Shown here piece after piece: positions 1 to 8,041 of a stretch of 64,000 nt of DNA. Position 1 is the first letter of the stretch. Each line of letters opens with the position of its first letter. The notes beneath the pieces were generated by a model. That model searched no databases. It saw nothing but the letters and a program-made list of their open reading frames with translations, and was not told the DNA's origin. The DNA is taken from assembly GCA_902765595.1 (NCBI GenBank), contig CACXAQ010000001.1:62001-126000 (forward strand), read 5' to 3'. The DNA comes from Oscillospiraceae bacterium. GTDB lineage: Bacteria; Bacillota; Clostridia; Oscillospirales; Oscillospiraceae. A program made the position numbers and the translations under genes.

Positions 1-572
1 TGATCCGGAACTATATCGACGTGGGGGAGATCCGCCGGAAAATGGCGGAGGAGCCGGAGGATCTGGAGCTGGACGAGGGCTGCCTGAACCTGGTGACCCT
101 GGGGCGGCTCTGCCACCAGAAGGGCTATGACATCATGCTCAAAGTCTTTGCCGAAGCCCACAAAAAGCGGCCCGACCTGCGCCTGTACCTCATCGGGGAC
201 GGGCCGGAGCGAGCGGCGCTGGAGACCCTGGCCCACGATCTGGACGTTTATGAAGAGGTGGTCTTTCTGGGCGGCCGCCCCAATCCCTTCTGCTATATGG
301 CCCGGATGGACGGTTTTGTGTCCACCTCCCGCTACGAGGGGCAGCCGCTGAATCTCATGGAGGCCATGGCCGTTGGCCTGCCCCTCTACTGCTCCAAAAA
401 CCTGGAGAAGTACACCGAAGGCCTCCGGGGTTATGAGGACCTGACGTCCGCGTTGGTCTCTGCCCAAAAGCAGGAAAAACACCCGCACGATCTGGCGGCG
501 TATAACCGGAGGATCCTGGAGGGCCTGGCCGCCCTCGCGGGGGACGGCGGGACTTCCGACCAAGCTGTTTAG
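1..572 (+). CDS. Glycosyltransferase family 4 (GT-B), C-terminal part only
   Basis: The reading frame is open from base 3, so the gene begins before the window; the GTG at 21 is internal. About 190 residues of the C-terminal GT-B lobe are present, with the nucleotide-sugar binding segment (LVTLGRLCHQKGYD, then LYLIGDGPER) and the family's second acidic region (STSRYEGQPLNLMEAMAVG, with E-G-Q-P-L-N-L-M-E). Such enzymes transfer a sugar from a nucleotide donor during cell-surface polysaccharide synthesis. The polymerase-like and GT2 genes downstream, beyond rplS, fit a polysaccharide context. Acceptor and sugar cannot be told from the sequence. Confidence 0.9.
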   Translation, partial: IRNYIDVGEIRRKMAEEPEDLELDEGCLNLVTLGRLCHQKGYDIMLKVFAEAHKKRPDLRLYLIGDGPERAALETLAHDLDVYEEVVFLGGRPNPFCYMARMDGFVSTSRYEGQPLNLMEAMAVGLPLYCSKNLEKYTEGLRGYEDLTSALVSAQKQEKHPHDLAAYNRRILEGLAALAGDGGTSDQAV

Positions 573-620
573 GATCCGGCGAAACCGGGGAAAATACCGG
601 AGGAAAACGCCAAAAAACAC

Positions 621-649
621 TTGCAATATACGGATCCATGTGCTACAAT
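621..649 (+). promoter_or_regulatory. Sigma-A-type promoter of rplS
   Basis: TTGCAA at 621-626 and TACAAT at 644-649 are separated by exactly 17 bases. Transcription would begin near 656, about 110 bases before the rplS start codon. The same -35/-10 hexamers at the same spacing recur at 56956-56984. Confidence 0.7.
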
Positions 650-655
650 ACTACA

Positions 656-764
656 GCTTGCGCGGGTCAGGTACCCGGCGGCACAGAAAGGCGGTCCGCT
701 GCCGTGCCTGTTATGAGAGACAGCGCCTCCGGTATTGAACGTCTATAAGAAAGAGGATCGTATT
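656..764 (+). promoter_or_regulatory. rplS 5' leader, possible L19 leader structure
   Basis: The untranslated stretch between the promoter and the rplS start can fold. GGCAC and GTGCC arms enclose an inner GCGG/CCGC pairing at about 682-710. L19 autoregulatory leaders are known in Firmicutes, so this may be one. No covariance model was run, and primary sequence alone does not prove it. Confidence 0.35.
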
Positions 765-1106
765 ATGGATCTGGTCAAAATTCTCAGTGAGCGGTACATG
801 AAGCCGGAGCTTCCCGAGATGAACGTGGGCGACACCGTGCGTGTCCTCGTGCGTGTCAAGGAAGGCAACCGCGAGCGTACCCAGGCCTTCGAGGGCACCA
901 TCATCGCCAAGAAGCATGGCGGTATCAACGAGACCATCACCGTCCGCCGCATCTCCTACGGTGTCGGCTGCGAGAAGGTCTTCCCGGTGCATTCTCCCTC
1001 CATCGTCTCTGTCACCACCGTCCGCAAGGGCAAGGTCCGCAGAGCGAAGCTGTACTACCTGCGCGACCGCGTGGGCAAGAAGGCCAAGGTCAAGGAGCGG
1101 CTCTGA
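765..1106 (+). CDS. rplS: 50S ribosomal protein L19
   Basis: The 113-residue product is ribosomal protein L19, a component of the large subunit at the interface with the small subunit. The hallmark sequence from [17 protein letters not shown] to [13 protein letters not shown] is complete. I start it at ATG 765 ([12 protein letters not shown]), preceded by AAGAGG at good spacing. An in-frame upstream ATT start would add unconserved residues. It has its own promoter and a strong terminator, so it is monocistronic. In many Firmicutes rplS is followed by lepB, rbgA and rnhB, which here begin only at 9182. Confidence 0.97.
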   Translation: MDLVKILSERYMKPELPEMNVGDTVRVLVRVKEGNRERTQAFEGTIIAKKHGGINETITVRRISYGVGCEKVFPVHSPSIVSVTTVRKGKVRRAKLYYLRDRVGKKAKVKERL

Positions 1107-1120
1107 TCGTTTCACCTGTT

Positions 1121-1161
1121 TTATGGCGTCTTCCGTCAGGAAGGCGCCATAAAACTTTTTT
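1121..1161 (+). terminator. Rho-independent terminator of rplS
   Basis: 14-base arms (TTATGGCGTCTTCC and GGAAGGCGCCATAA, one G-U pair) enclose a 4-base loop and are followed by a T tract at 1155-1161. Confidence 0.9.
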
Positions 1162-1171
1162 GGGGGACTGT

Positions 1172-2593
1172 ATGGAGACGGAAAGAAAAAACTGGCTGGG
1201 GGAGCACTGGCTGACGCTGCTGCTGGCGGCGCAGCCGCTCCTGGACGCGCTGGCCTATTGGCAGCGGAACGGGAGCTTCACCCCGGCGGGATTACTCCGG
1301 CTCACGGTCCTGATCGTGCTGCCTCTTTTTATTCTGCTGCGCAGGCCCGGCCGGGGCTTTTGCCTGGGCCTTGCGGTCATCGGGGGCTTCTGCCTGCTGC
1401 ACCTGGCAAACGACTTCCGCCTGGGCTTTCTCAGCCCCTGGTTTGAGCTGAGCTACCTGCTCCGGGTGGTCCAGATGCCGGTGCTGTGCCTCTGCTTCGT
1501 GCAGACGATCCGGGACGAGCAGACCAAGGCGCAGGCGCTCCGGGGCCTCCGCCTCGCGGCCATTCTGACGGCACTCTTCATCCCCCTGGCGTGGGTCAGC
1601 GGTACGGGCAACGTGACCTACGGCCCGGGTCTTGGCTACAGCGGCTGGGTCATCGACGACAACCGCTGCGCCCACAGCATCCTGCTGGTGACCCTCTCGG
1701 CCTTTGCGCTCTATTTTGCCCACCAGAGCGGGCGGCGGTGGCTCACGGCCCTGATCCCGCCCCTTGTGGGCGCCTATCTCTTCACAAACGGCACCAAGGC
1801 CTGTTATTACGGGCTGTTCGTCCTCTGCGGAGGCTTTGCGGCCTATCTGCTGCTGGAAAAGCTGCTGCTGAAAAAGAACATGAAGATCCTGCTCCTGCTG
1901 TCCCTGGTCCTGACCATGGCGGCGGCCGCGGTCTTCTATCCCGTCTCTCCCCGGTACCGGGTGGATCAAAGGGCGGAAGAGGCGCTGTCCGCGGCGCGTC
2001 TCCGGGATTCCCGGGAGCGGGAGAAAGCGGGGGCCTCCGGGGCCGCGCCGGGGGAATCGGCAAAACAGCGGGAGTACCTGGAAAAGCTGTACCGCCGCTG
2101 CCTGGGGGAGTATCCGGAGCTGTACCGCCGCTTCGGCATGGAGCGGGTGTGGGAGCAGTATCACTACACCCGGGACCTGACGGTCCTGCGGGACGCCAGA
2201 AGGGCGGAGCGGGCCTATGCGCGGATGATCCGGGAGGACGGGGATACTCTCACAAAGCTGCTGGGCTTCGAGGCGTCCCAGATGGGTGTGGACGGGCACT
2301 ACGACCTGGAAAACGACTGGCCCGCCCTGTTCTATTACTACGGCGATCTGGGCTTCGCACTCTACGCCGGCTTCGTGCTGGCCTTCCTTCTGCGGGCTCT
2401 GCGCGCCCTGCTCCGGGATTTCCGGGGCAGTCTCACGCCCCTGAACTTCACGCTCCTGCTGTGTGTCAGTCTGCAGCTGGGTCTGGCCCAGTACTCCGGC
2501 GCTCTGCTGCGCCGCCCCAACGTCTCCATCTATTTGTCTCTGGCGCTGGCGCTGCTCTGGTATCAGACACGGGAAAAGGAGGTCCACCCATGA
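1172..2593 (+). CDS. O-antigen ligase/polymerase-like membrane protein
   Basis: A 473-residue, strongly hydrophobic protein with about ten predicted membrane segments, a charged outer loop (residues about 265-380, rich in Arg and Glu) and a later segment ENDWPALFYYYGDLGF. This layout matches the O-antigen ligase/Wzy-like family that joins or polymerises lipid-linked glycans at the membrane. I use ATG 1172 with GGGGG just upstream; TTG 1160 lies in the terminator T tract. The stop overlaps the next gene's ATG by four bases, so it is co-translated with a GT2 enzyme. The family call rests on topology and weak motifs, and the substrate is unknown. Confidence 0.65.
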   Translation: METERKNWLGEHWLTLLLAAQPLLDALAYWQRNGSFTPAGLLRLTVLIVLPLFILLRRPGRGFCLGLAVIGGFCLLHLANDFRLGFLSPWFELSYLLRVVQMPVLCLCFVQTIRDEQTKAQALRGLRLAAILTALFIPLAWVSGTGNVTYGPGLGYSGWVIDDNRCAHSILLVTLSAFALYFAHQSGRRWLTALIPPLVGAYLFTNGTKACYYGLFVLCGGFAAYLLLEKLLLKKNMKILLLLSLVLTMAAAAVFYPVSPRYRVDQRAEEALSAARLRDSREREKAGASGAAPGESAKQREYLEKLYRRCLGEYPELYRRFGMERVWEQYHYTRDLTVLRDARRAERAYARMIREDGDTLTKLLGFEASQMGVDGHYDLENDWPALFYYYGDLGFALYAGFVLAFLLRALRALLRDFRGSLTPLNFTLLLCVSLQLGLAQYSGALLRRPNVSIYLSLALALLWYQTREKEVHP

Positions 2594-3522
2594 AGCTGAG
2601 CGTGATCGTGCCGGTGTATAACGGGGCGGCCTTCCTGCGCCCCTGCCTGGACTCGCTCCTGAACCAGACCCTGGACGACTATGAGATCCTTGCCGTCAAC
2701 GACGGCTCCCGGGACGGCTCCGGGGCGATCCTGGAGGAATACCGCCGCCGCGCGCCGGAGAAGCTCCGGGTCCTGACCACGGAAAACGGCGGCCAGGGGA
2801 GAGCGCGGAATCTGGCCCTGGACCTGGCCCGGGGTGACTGGCTGGGCTTTGCCGACAGCGACGACTGGGTCTCGCCGGACATGTTCGAGAAGCTCTGGCG
2901 CGCCGGGGAGGAGAGCGGCGCGGACCTGGTGCTCTGCGACGCGGAGGAGCGCTGGCCGGACGGGCGGCGGGTCTATATGCCCCTGACCCGGGATGAGCGG
3001 CCCATCAAAATGTCCACCGCCGTGTGGAATAAGCTCCTGCGCCGCAGCACGCTGGGGGACCTGCGCTTTCCCGAGGGGCTCTGGTATGAGGACCTGGGCT
3101 ATGTGGTCATGGCGCTGCTGCGCACGGATAAGCTCGCCGTCGTCCCCGAGGCGCTGTATCGTTACCGCTGCGGCCACAGCTCCACCATGAACAACCAAAA
3201 CGCCGAGCGCAACCTCGATCTCCTGCAGGTGCTGACCCTGTTGCGCGGCCCTCTGCAGGCCGCCGGACGGCGGACGGATTTTGAAACGCTGGTGCTGAAC
3301 CACGCCCTGCTGGACGGGATCAACCGGCTCCAGCGGCAGCAGGGGAGGGACAAGGCGCCGGTGATCCGGGAATTTCAGAATTATGTAAACCACCAGATCC
3401 CTCATCTGCTCCGCTGCCCGGCTTTCCGGCAGGAGAGCCTGCCCCGCCGCCTGGTGATGCTGCTCAACGCCCACGGCCTGGAGCGGGTCTCGGGCACGCT
3501 GCTGGAGTGGAAAACGAAATAA
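2590..3522 (+). CDS. Glycosyltransferase family 2
   Basis: A 310-residue GT-A enzyme. The N-terminus reads KLSVIVPVYNGAAFLRPCL, the nucleotide-binding segment is VNDGSRDGSG, and the metal-binding DxD-like motif is ADSDDW near residue 90. These enzymes transfer a sugar from UDP/GDP donors at the cytoplasmic membrane face. The ATGA overlap with the polymerase-like gene at 1172-2593 makes joint action on one surface glycan likely. The much longer upstream extension of this frame is a shadow of the polymerase gene and is excluded. Confidence 0.9.
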   Translation: MKLSVIVPVYNGAAFLRPCLDSLLNQTLDDYEILAVNDGSRDGSGAILEEYRRRAPEKLRVLTTENGGQGRARNLALDLARGDWLGFADSDDWVSPDMFEKLWRAGEESGADLVLCDAEERWPDGRRVYMPLTRDERPIKMSTAVWNKLLRRSTLGDLRFPEGLWYEDLGYVVMALLRTDKLAVVPEALYRYRCGHSSTMNNQNAERNLDLLQVLTLLRGPLQAAGRRTDFETLVLNHALLDGINRLQRQQGRDKAPVIREFQNYVNHQIPHLLRCPAFRQESLPRRLVMLLNAHGLERVSGTLLEWKTK

Positions 3523-3556
3523 AAAAAGCGCCTTCCCGTTTGGGAAGGCGTTTTTG
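3523..3556. terminator. Terminator between convergent genes
   Basis: The hairpin CGCCTTCCC-gttt-GGGAAGGCG (3529-3550) is flanked by an A run on the left and a T run on the right, so it can end transcription from either side. Confidence 0.85.
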
Positions 3557-3568
3557 TGGAATCCTGCT

Positions 3569-3973
3569 TTACTCCTTGGGCTCGGACTCGTCCACGACCT
3601 GCTCGAAGTCGGCGTCCTCCGCGGGATCCTCGGTCTCCTTGATCTGGCTGATGAAGCTGGTGGCGGCGTCCTTGACCTGGTCGACAAAGTTGGTGGCGGT
3701 GTCCTTGGCCTTGGCGGTGTCGTCCTCGGTGACCACGTTCACGATCTCGCCGTCGTCCTTGATGATTTCCACCGAGCAGCCGAAGCCCACGGTGGCCAGC
3801 GCGGCGGCCAGGATGGCCCACTTGGCGGCGGTGATGCCCACAACGGCGCCCACGATGCCCACGTTCACGGGGATGCTGACGATGACCTCACCCTTGCGGC
3901 GCAGGACGATCTTGGAGACGTTGCCCTTGCGGACCAGCTCTTTGACCTTATCGAGAATGTTGTTGACTTCCAT
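3569..3973 (-). CDS. DUF4342 domain protein
   Basis: A 134-residue protein. The N-terminal half (VNNILDKVKELVRKGNVSKI, then RRKGEVIVSIPVNVG) matches the DUF4342 domain. A hydrophobic, Gly/Ala-rich segment follows (about residues 34-66), probably one membrane pass, and then an acidic tail. I start it at the ATG at 3973 because AAAGGAG lies 6 bases upstream; the longer GTG frame has no such site. The function of this family is unknown. Confidence 0.8.
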   Translation of the reverse strand: MEVNNILDKVKELVRKGNVSKIVLRRKGEVIVSIPVNVGIVGAVVGITAAKWAILAAALATVGFGCSVEIIKDDGEIVNVVTEDDTAKAKDTATNFVDQVKDAATSFISQIKETEDPAEDADFEQVVDESEPKE

Positions 3974-4054
3974 GATTTGCTCCTTTCTGTCCCCATACGG
4001 GGACTGTACACGGTGTTTTATATTGTACACGCACTTTGACGTTTTATCAAGAAA

Positions 4055-5848
4055 TTAGTTCCCAAGTTCCGCCAGACGATCCAAAAATTCATAAATCGGC
4101 AGAAAGGGATCGGGCACCGGGGCCACCGTCTCGTTCAGCTCCTGGACAGTCTGCCCGTCCGTGGCCGGCTCCCAGCGGGGCAGTCCCGGCCCGTTGGGGT
4201 CGCCGGTCTTGCAGAAGTTTGCAAAGTAGGAGCAGAAGATCTCGCTCAGCTCCCGGTCGGCTGCGTCATAGAGCTTGGAGCCCTCGGGGATGTTGCCGTA
4301 GCAGTAGACCTCTTCGCCGCTGTGCCAGGCGCCCAGACGGCCGTTGGACTTGGTGAAATAGTATTCGTAGGCCGGGATGCCCAGCTCAGAAGCCTGCCGC
4401 GTCCAGCAGTAGTGACCGTAGGTGAAAAAGTAGGCGGAGTAGAGGTCGATCCAATTGGCCTTGGCTTCCGCGTCGGTGGCGGCGGGATAGAGGGCCAGGA
4501 CGGCCTCCGCCTCGTCGCCGAACATGCGCCGGACCTTGGACTCATAGTTTTTCAGATTCGCGTTGTCAAAGAGGATGAAGGCGGTGCCCTCATAGGCGTT
4601 GAAGCCGTGGAGCAGGGCCTCCTCGTTGTGAACGCCCTTGGCGTAGCTCTCCCAGGGCGTCTCCGGCAGCACGTAGCCGTCCACGGTGATGTGGTGGTTC
4701 GTGTCGGCGGCCGCGGCGAGTTGGGCCGCGTCTACCTGCCGCAGCTCTTCGATAGAGCTCACGCCGAAGCGCTCTTTGGTCTCCCGCCCGGTCTCCAGGG
4801 CCTCTTCAAAGCTCCGGAAGGAGTGGGCCGGGGCCGGCGCGGTGACTGTGGAGCTCTCGCCGATGGCCCGGCGGAAGAGACCCTTGGCCAGGGGAGAGGT
4901 GCACAGGGCGCTGACGCAGGCCGAGCCTGCGGACTCGCCCGCGATGGTCACGTTGTCCGGGTCGCCGCCGAAGGCCGCAATGTTGTCCCGCACCCACTGG
5001 AGGGCCTTGATCTGGTCCAGCAGGCCGTAGTTGCCGGTGGTGCCGTTGGGGGATTCGGCGGCCAGCTCCTCATCGGCCAGAAAGCCGAAGACGCCAAGCC
5101 GGTAGCCCATGTTCACCACCACCACGCCCTTGCGGGCCAGCCCCTCGCCCCGGTAGTCGGCGTACCAGGGCTGCCCGGTCTGCAGCGCGCCGCCGTGGAT
5201 GTACACCAGCACCGGCAGATCCGACACGTCCCCGGCGGGCTTCCAGATGTTCAGGTACAGCGCGTCCTCGCTGACCGGATCCCGGAAATTGTCGTCCAGA
5301 GAGACCTCAAAGTCGTGGAATCCGATGATCTGGGACATGGTATCATACCAGGTCGGTTTTCTGGGCTGCATGGACATGGGGGCGAAATGGTCCGCCGCCA
5401 GCACGCCCTCCCAGGGCTCCGGGTCCTGGGGCTCCCGCCAGCGCAGATCCCCCACCGGGGGCTTGGCGTAGGGAATGCCGGTGTAGACCTCCACCGCGCC
5501 GTCCTCGGTATAGACGCCGGTGAGCTGTCCGTCCCCCAGGGTGACCACGTCCGTCACCCGGGCGTCCTCCGCCACCGCGGGATGGGCCCGGTAGGGACCC
5601 TGGCTGCCCTGGCCCACGGCCCAGAGCAGCACCAGCAGCAGCAGAAAGGCCCCCAGCCGCAGGAACCACTTTTTGCCCCGAAGCAGCTTGATGCTAATAG
5701 TTATGTAAACTACAAACACCACCAGGCTCTGGATCCAGCCGTGGACCGTGTTCTTGTTCACCTCCAGAAAGAAGAACCAGAGCAGTGCGACCAGCACCGT
5801 CAGGATCCAAAAGCCCAGGTGCAGTTTTTTCTTAGTCTGTTTTTCCAT
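4055..5848 (-). CDS. Membrane-anchored type B carboxylesterase
   Basis: A 597-residue protein. Two or three N-terminal membrane segments (about residues 12-28, 41-56 and 62-80) are followed by a complete carboxylesterase type B domain of the alpha/beta-hydrolase fold. Visible catalytic elements are the oxyanion-hole HGG (218-220), the nucleophile elbow GESAGS with Ser306, an acidic residue in GFNAYEG, and a His in GAWHSGEE. It should hydrolyse carboxylic esters, probably outside the membrane. The N-terminal anchor is unusual for bacterial members, which are mostly soluble. GGAG lies just upstream of the start. The substrate is not predictable. Confidence 0.88.
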   Translation of the reverse strand: MEKQTKKKLHLGFWILTVLVALLWFFFLEVNKNTVHGWIQSLVVFVVYITISIKLLRGKKWFLRLGAFLLLLVLLWAVGQGSQGPYRAHPAVAEDARVTDVVTLGDGQLTGVYTEDGAVEVYTGIPYAKPPVGDLRWREPQDPEPWEGVLAADHFAPMSMQPRKPTWYDTMSQIIGFHDFEVSLDDNFRDPVSEDALYLNIWKPAGDVSDLPVLVYIHGGALQTGQPWYADYRGEGLARKGVVVVNMGYRLGVFGFLADEELAAESPNGTTGNYGLLDQIKALQWVRDNIAAFGGDPDNVTIAGESAGSACVSALCTSPLAKGLFRRAIGESSTVTAPAPAHSFRSFEEALETGRETKERFGVSSIEELRQVDAAQLAAAADTNHHITVDGYVLPETPWESYAKGVHNEEALLHGFNAYEGTAFILFDNANLKNYESKVRRMFGDEAEAVLALYPAATDAEAKANWIDLYSAYFFTYGHYCWTRQASELGIPAYEYYFTKSNGRLGAWHSGEEVYCYGNIPEGSKLYDAADRELSEIFCSYFANFCKTGDPNGPGLPRWEPATDGQTVQELNETVAPVPDPFLPIYEFLDRLAELGN

Positions 5849-5911
5849 CGATCTCCGTCCTTTTCAGCATGATGGCAAAAGTATAGCACAGGGAACCCCT
5901 CATGCCAAGAC

Positions 5912-6889
5912 TCAGTCCACGGCCTCCAGATCCACGTCGCCGCTGGTGGTGCTGACCCGGCAGGGAGCCGCGCCTCTCACACCGCCGCTGGTGTGGATGT
6001 CGCCGCTGGTGCTGTCCACGATAAAGTCCACGGGACCCCGGACGCTGCCCTCCACGTCGCCGCTGTTGGCGGAGAGCTCAAAGCTCTTCGCGCCCGCGTC
6101 CTGGAGGGTGATCTCGCCGCTGGTGGTCTCCACCCTGGCGGCGCCGTCACACACGATCCGGGTCAGGGATACTTCGCCGCTGGTGCAGGACAGGTCCAGA
6201 CTGCCAAGCGTGGAGTCCTCCAGGGTGCTGTCCCCGCTGGTGGCCCGGAGCTTTGCCGCCCCGGTGCAGACAGTGTCTTTCAGGGAGATCTCGCCACTGG
6301 TGCTGTCCAGAGTCAGCGTGCCCAGATCGCAGCGGGAGAGGCTTATATCGCCGCTGGTGCTGGAAAGCGTCAGCTCCTTCGCGGTGAAGTCCCGCAGCAT
6401 GATCTCCCCGCTGCTGGTGCTGATCTGCGCCTGGTCAAAGCGGAAGCCCGCCGCCGTTTCCACATCGCCGCTGCTGCAGTCCACCGTCAGCGCCTTGTAG
6501 CTCTGCTCCGGCAGGTAGATCCGCAGCGGGATGGACTCGCCGGAAAAGCTGATGCCGATGTGCCCTTTGTCCTCGTCCTCGCGGGTGACGGTGAGCGTGC
6601 CGTTTTCCACGCTTACCCGGTAGCGGCAGCGCTCGCTCTCGCCGCAGCTCACCCGGCAGCGCCCGTCCTCGGCGGGGAGGAGCCGCACGTCGTCGCTGCT
6701 CGCCCTGACAGAGACGCTGTGAAAGCTCTCGTCCACGTCATAGGTCTTTTCCGTGAGGTGCTCCGCGTACCCGGCGCCGCTCAGCACGTCCTCAAGGTCG
6801 CCGCCGCTGCGCAGGCCGGAGGCCAGCATCAGGCCCAAGCCCGCCGCGATGCACAGAATGGAGATGAAAAGCCAGATTTTCCCTTTCAT
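5912..6889 (-). CDS. DUF4097 beta-repeat surface protein
   Basis: A 325-residue protein. One N-terminal membrane segment (residues 5-25) is followed by a right-handed beta-repeat domain made of many T/S-S-G-D/E units (for example SSTSGDISLSRCDLG, DSTSGEISLKDTVC). This is the DUF4097 putative-adhesin fold. Its start codon overlaps the stop of the DUF1700 gene by four bases, as in the PadR-DUF1700-DUF4097 operons seen across Firmicutes. It probably sits on the outer face of the membrane; its function is not known. Confidence 0.88.
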   Translation of the reverse strand: MKGKIWLFISILCIAAGLGLMLASGLRSGGDLEDVLSGAGYAEHLTEKTYDVDESFHSVSVRASSDDVRLLPAEDGRCRVSCGESERCRYRVSVENGTLTVTREDEDKGHIGISFSGESIPLRIYLPEQSYKALTVDCSSGDVETAAGFRFDQAQISTSSGEIMLRDFTAKELTLSSTSGDISLSRCDLGTLTLDSTSGEISLKDTVCTGAAKLRATSGDSTLEDSTLGSLDLSCTSGEVSLTRIVCDGAARVETTSGEITLQDAGAKSFELSANSGDVEGSVRGPVDFIVDSTSGDIHTSGGVRGAAPCRVSTTSGDVDLEAVD

Positions 6890-7488
6890 TGTTTATCCTC
6901 CTTTCGGATCAGCAGGGACTTGAGCCCCCGCACCAGCGCTCTCGTCACGATGAGGGCCAGGCGAAGCGTCCCCAACACGACAAAGCCCGCCAGGATCGCA
7001 AGGCCCGCCAGAACAAGCGCCGCGCCCGGCGCCGCCAGGAGCGCCGGCAGGGCGATCTTCGTGAGGGACAGGACCCCGGCGAAGAGCACCGCTATGGCCG
7101 AGCCCCCCAGCGCAAGGCAGACGGAGGCCGGCACCAGCACCAGGACCCAGGCCAGCAGGATGAAGGTAAAGACCAGCACCAGGGCCGTCAGCAGCAGGGG
7201 CAGCCACAGGGGGAAGCCCAGCACCAGCAGCAGGATCTCCAGCGCGCTGAGCTGGCGGCGCTCCTTCACCCGGACCTTGACCAGCGTGGGCAGGGGCTGC
7301 TCCAGCAAGATCGCGTTGGCGGCCTCCTCCGGGCTCTCCATGGAGGCCACGGCCTCCTCCTCGCTCATTCCGTCCTCCATGCGGTCCGCGATGCTCTCCG
7401 CATAGAAGGCCAGCGAGCGTTCCAGATCCTCCGGCGGCAGATTCTGCAGCAGCGCCCGGATCCGGTCCAGGTATTCTTCTCTTTTCAT
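6886..7488 (-). CDS. DUF1700 (HAAS-type) membrane protein
   Basis: A 200-residue protein. The N-terminal soluble segment (MKREEYLDRIRALLQNLPPE, then ADRMEDGMSEEEAVASM) is the HAAS/DUF1700 signature. Several Leu/Ala/Val-rich membrane segments follow from about residue 82 to 190. ATG 7488 overlaps the PadR stop (7485-7487) by four bases, and its own stop overlaps the DUF4097 start the same way, so the three genes are translationally coupled. The family commonly sits beside PadR repressors; its activity is unknown. Confidence 0.88.
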   Translation of the reverse strand: MKREEYLDRIRALLQNLPPEDLERSLAFYAESIADRMEDGMSEEEAVASMESPEEAANAILLEQPLPTLVKVRVKERRQLSALEILLLVLGFPLWLPLLLTALVLVFTFILLAWVLVLVPASVCLALGGSAIAVLFAGVLSLTKIALPALLAAPGAALVLAGLAILAGFVVLGTLRLALIVTRALVRGLKSLLIRKEDKQ

Positions 7489-7799
7489 GACGCTCCTCCC
7501 TTCGTTACGAAGCGATAGATGGATAAAAGCTCCTTCCATTCCCGTTTGAAATCCTCCAGCCGGGAAAGCCCCTGGGGGGTGATGGCGTAGTATTTCCGCA
7601 GCCGCCCGTTGTGCTCCGCCGTGCGCACGGTGAGACACCTGGCAGCCTCCAGCCGCCGGAGGATGGGGTAGAGGGTGGACTCGGACAGCTCCACATAGGG
7701 CTTCATGTCCTTGAGCATCTGGTAGCCATAGGACTCCCCGTCCTGGATCGCCGCCAGGACGCAGGCGTCCAGCATCCCGCGTTTCAGTTGATTGTCCAT
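7485..7799 (-). CDS. PadR family transcriptional regulator
   Basis: A 104-residue winged-helix repressor of the short PadR type (LKRGMLDACVLAAIQ, GESYGYQMLKDMKP, STLYPILRRLEAARCLTVR, GRLRKYYAITPQG). ATG 7799 has GGGAGG just upstream. It leads an operon with DUF1700 and DUF4097 genes. A dyad overlapping its promoter (7819-7841) points to autorepression. PadR proteins often respond to cell-envelope stress or small phenolic molecules; the signal here is unknown. Confidence 0.93.
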   Translation of the reverse strand: MDNQLKRGMLDACVLAAIQDGESYGYQMLKDMKPYVELSESTLYPILRRLEAARCLTVRTAEHNGRLRKYYAITPQGLSRLEDFKREWKELLSIYRFVTKGGAS

Positions 7800-7818
7800 G
7801 AGATACCTCCCTTCGCGT

Positions 7819-7841
7819 AATACTATATACCGCATAGTATT
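7819..7841. promoter_or_regulatory. PadR operator-like inverted repeat
   Basis: Perfect 8-base arms AATACTAT and ATAGTATT are separated by 7 bases. The dyad covers the -10 element and part of the spacer of the padR promoter. PadR operators commonly have ATAC/GTAT half-sites of this kind. Confidence 0.75.
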
Positions 7842-7850
7842 GTGTGTCAA
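7822..7850 (-). promoter_or_regulatory. Promoter of the padR operon
   Basis: On the minus strand a consensus TTGACA (7850-7845) and TATAGT (7827-7822) are 17 bases apart. The start codon follows about 23 bases downstream of the -10. Confidence 0.8.
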
Positions 7851-7865
7851 GGGGTATTTGCAGAT

Positions 7866-7900
7866 TATTCATTCGGCAAATCAAGATTGCCGAATGAATA
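7866..7900. repeat. Intergenic inverted repeat, 14-base arms
   Basis: TATTCATTCGGCAA (7866-7879) and TTGCCGAATGAATA (7887-7900) are perfect arms around a 7-base loop. There is no T tract, so it is not an ordinary terminator. It lies upstream of the padR promoter and could be a further operator or a transcript-end structure. Confidence 0.7.
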
Positions 7901-8008
7901 TTGCCATGTTTTGCGCTTGTCTCGCCAGGGACGGGCAAAACGGCATTCAATATGTTTTTTTCTCCGGCCGCATTAGCCCATGGCTTGGAAATATTGATGT
8001 GCCGGAAC

Positions 8009-8038
8009 AAAAAAACTCCCCTCCGGGGGAGGGGAGTG
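8009..8038 (-). terminator. Terminator of the GT2 gene at 8042
   Basis: Read on the minus strand, ACTCCCCTCC and GGAGGGGAGT arms are followed by a run of seven T, directly after the glycosyltransferase stop codon. Confidence 0.88.
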
Positions 8039-8041
8039 AGT

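Noticed and set aside
1292..2587. 431-codon minus-strand frame opposite the polymerase-like gene
   Set aside because: Antisense shadow rich in Gln, Arg and Pro, with no ribosome site or known domain.
1486..2589. Upstream extension of the GT2 frame that starts at 2590
   Set aside because: The extension is out of phase with the polymerase-like gene and encodes Gly/Arg/Pro-rich nonsense; the real start is ATG 2590.
5912..6889. Repetitive SGD/SGE units read as a CRISPR-like or tandem DNA repeat
   Set aside because: The repetition is at the protein level with variable DNA spacing and belongs to the DUF4097 beta-repeat fold.
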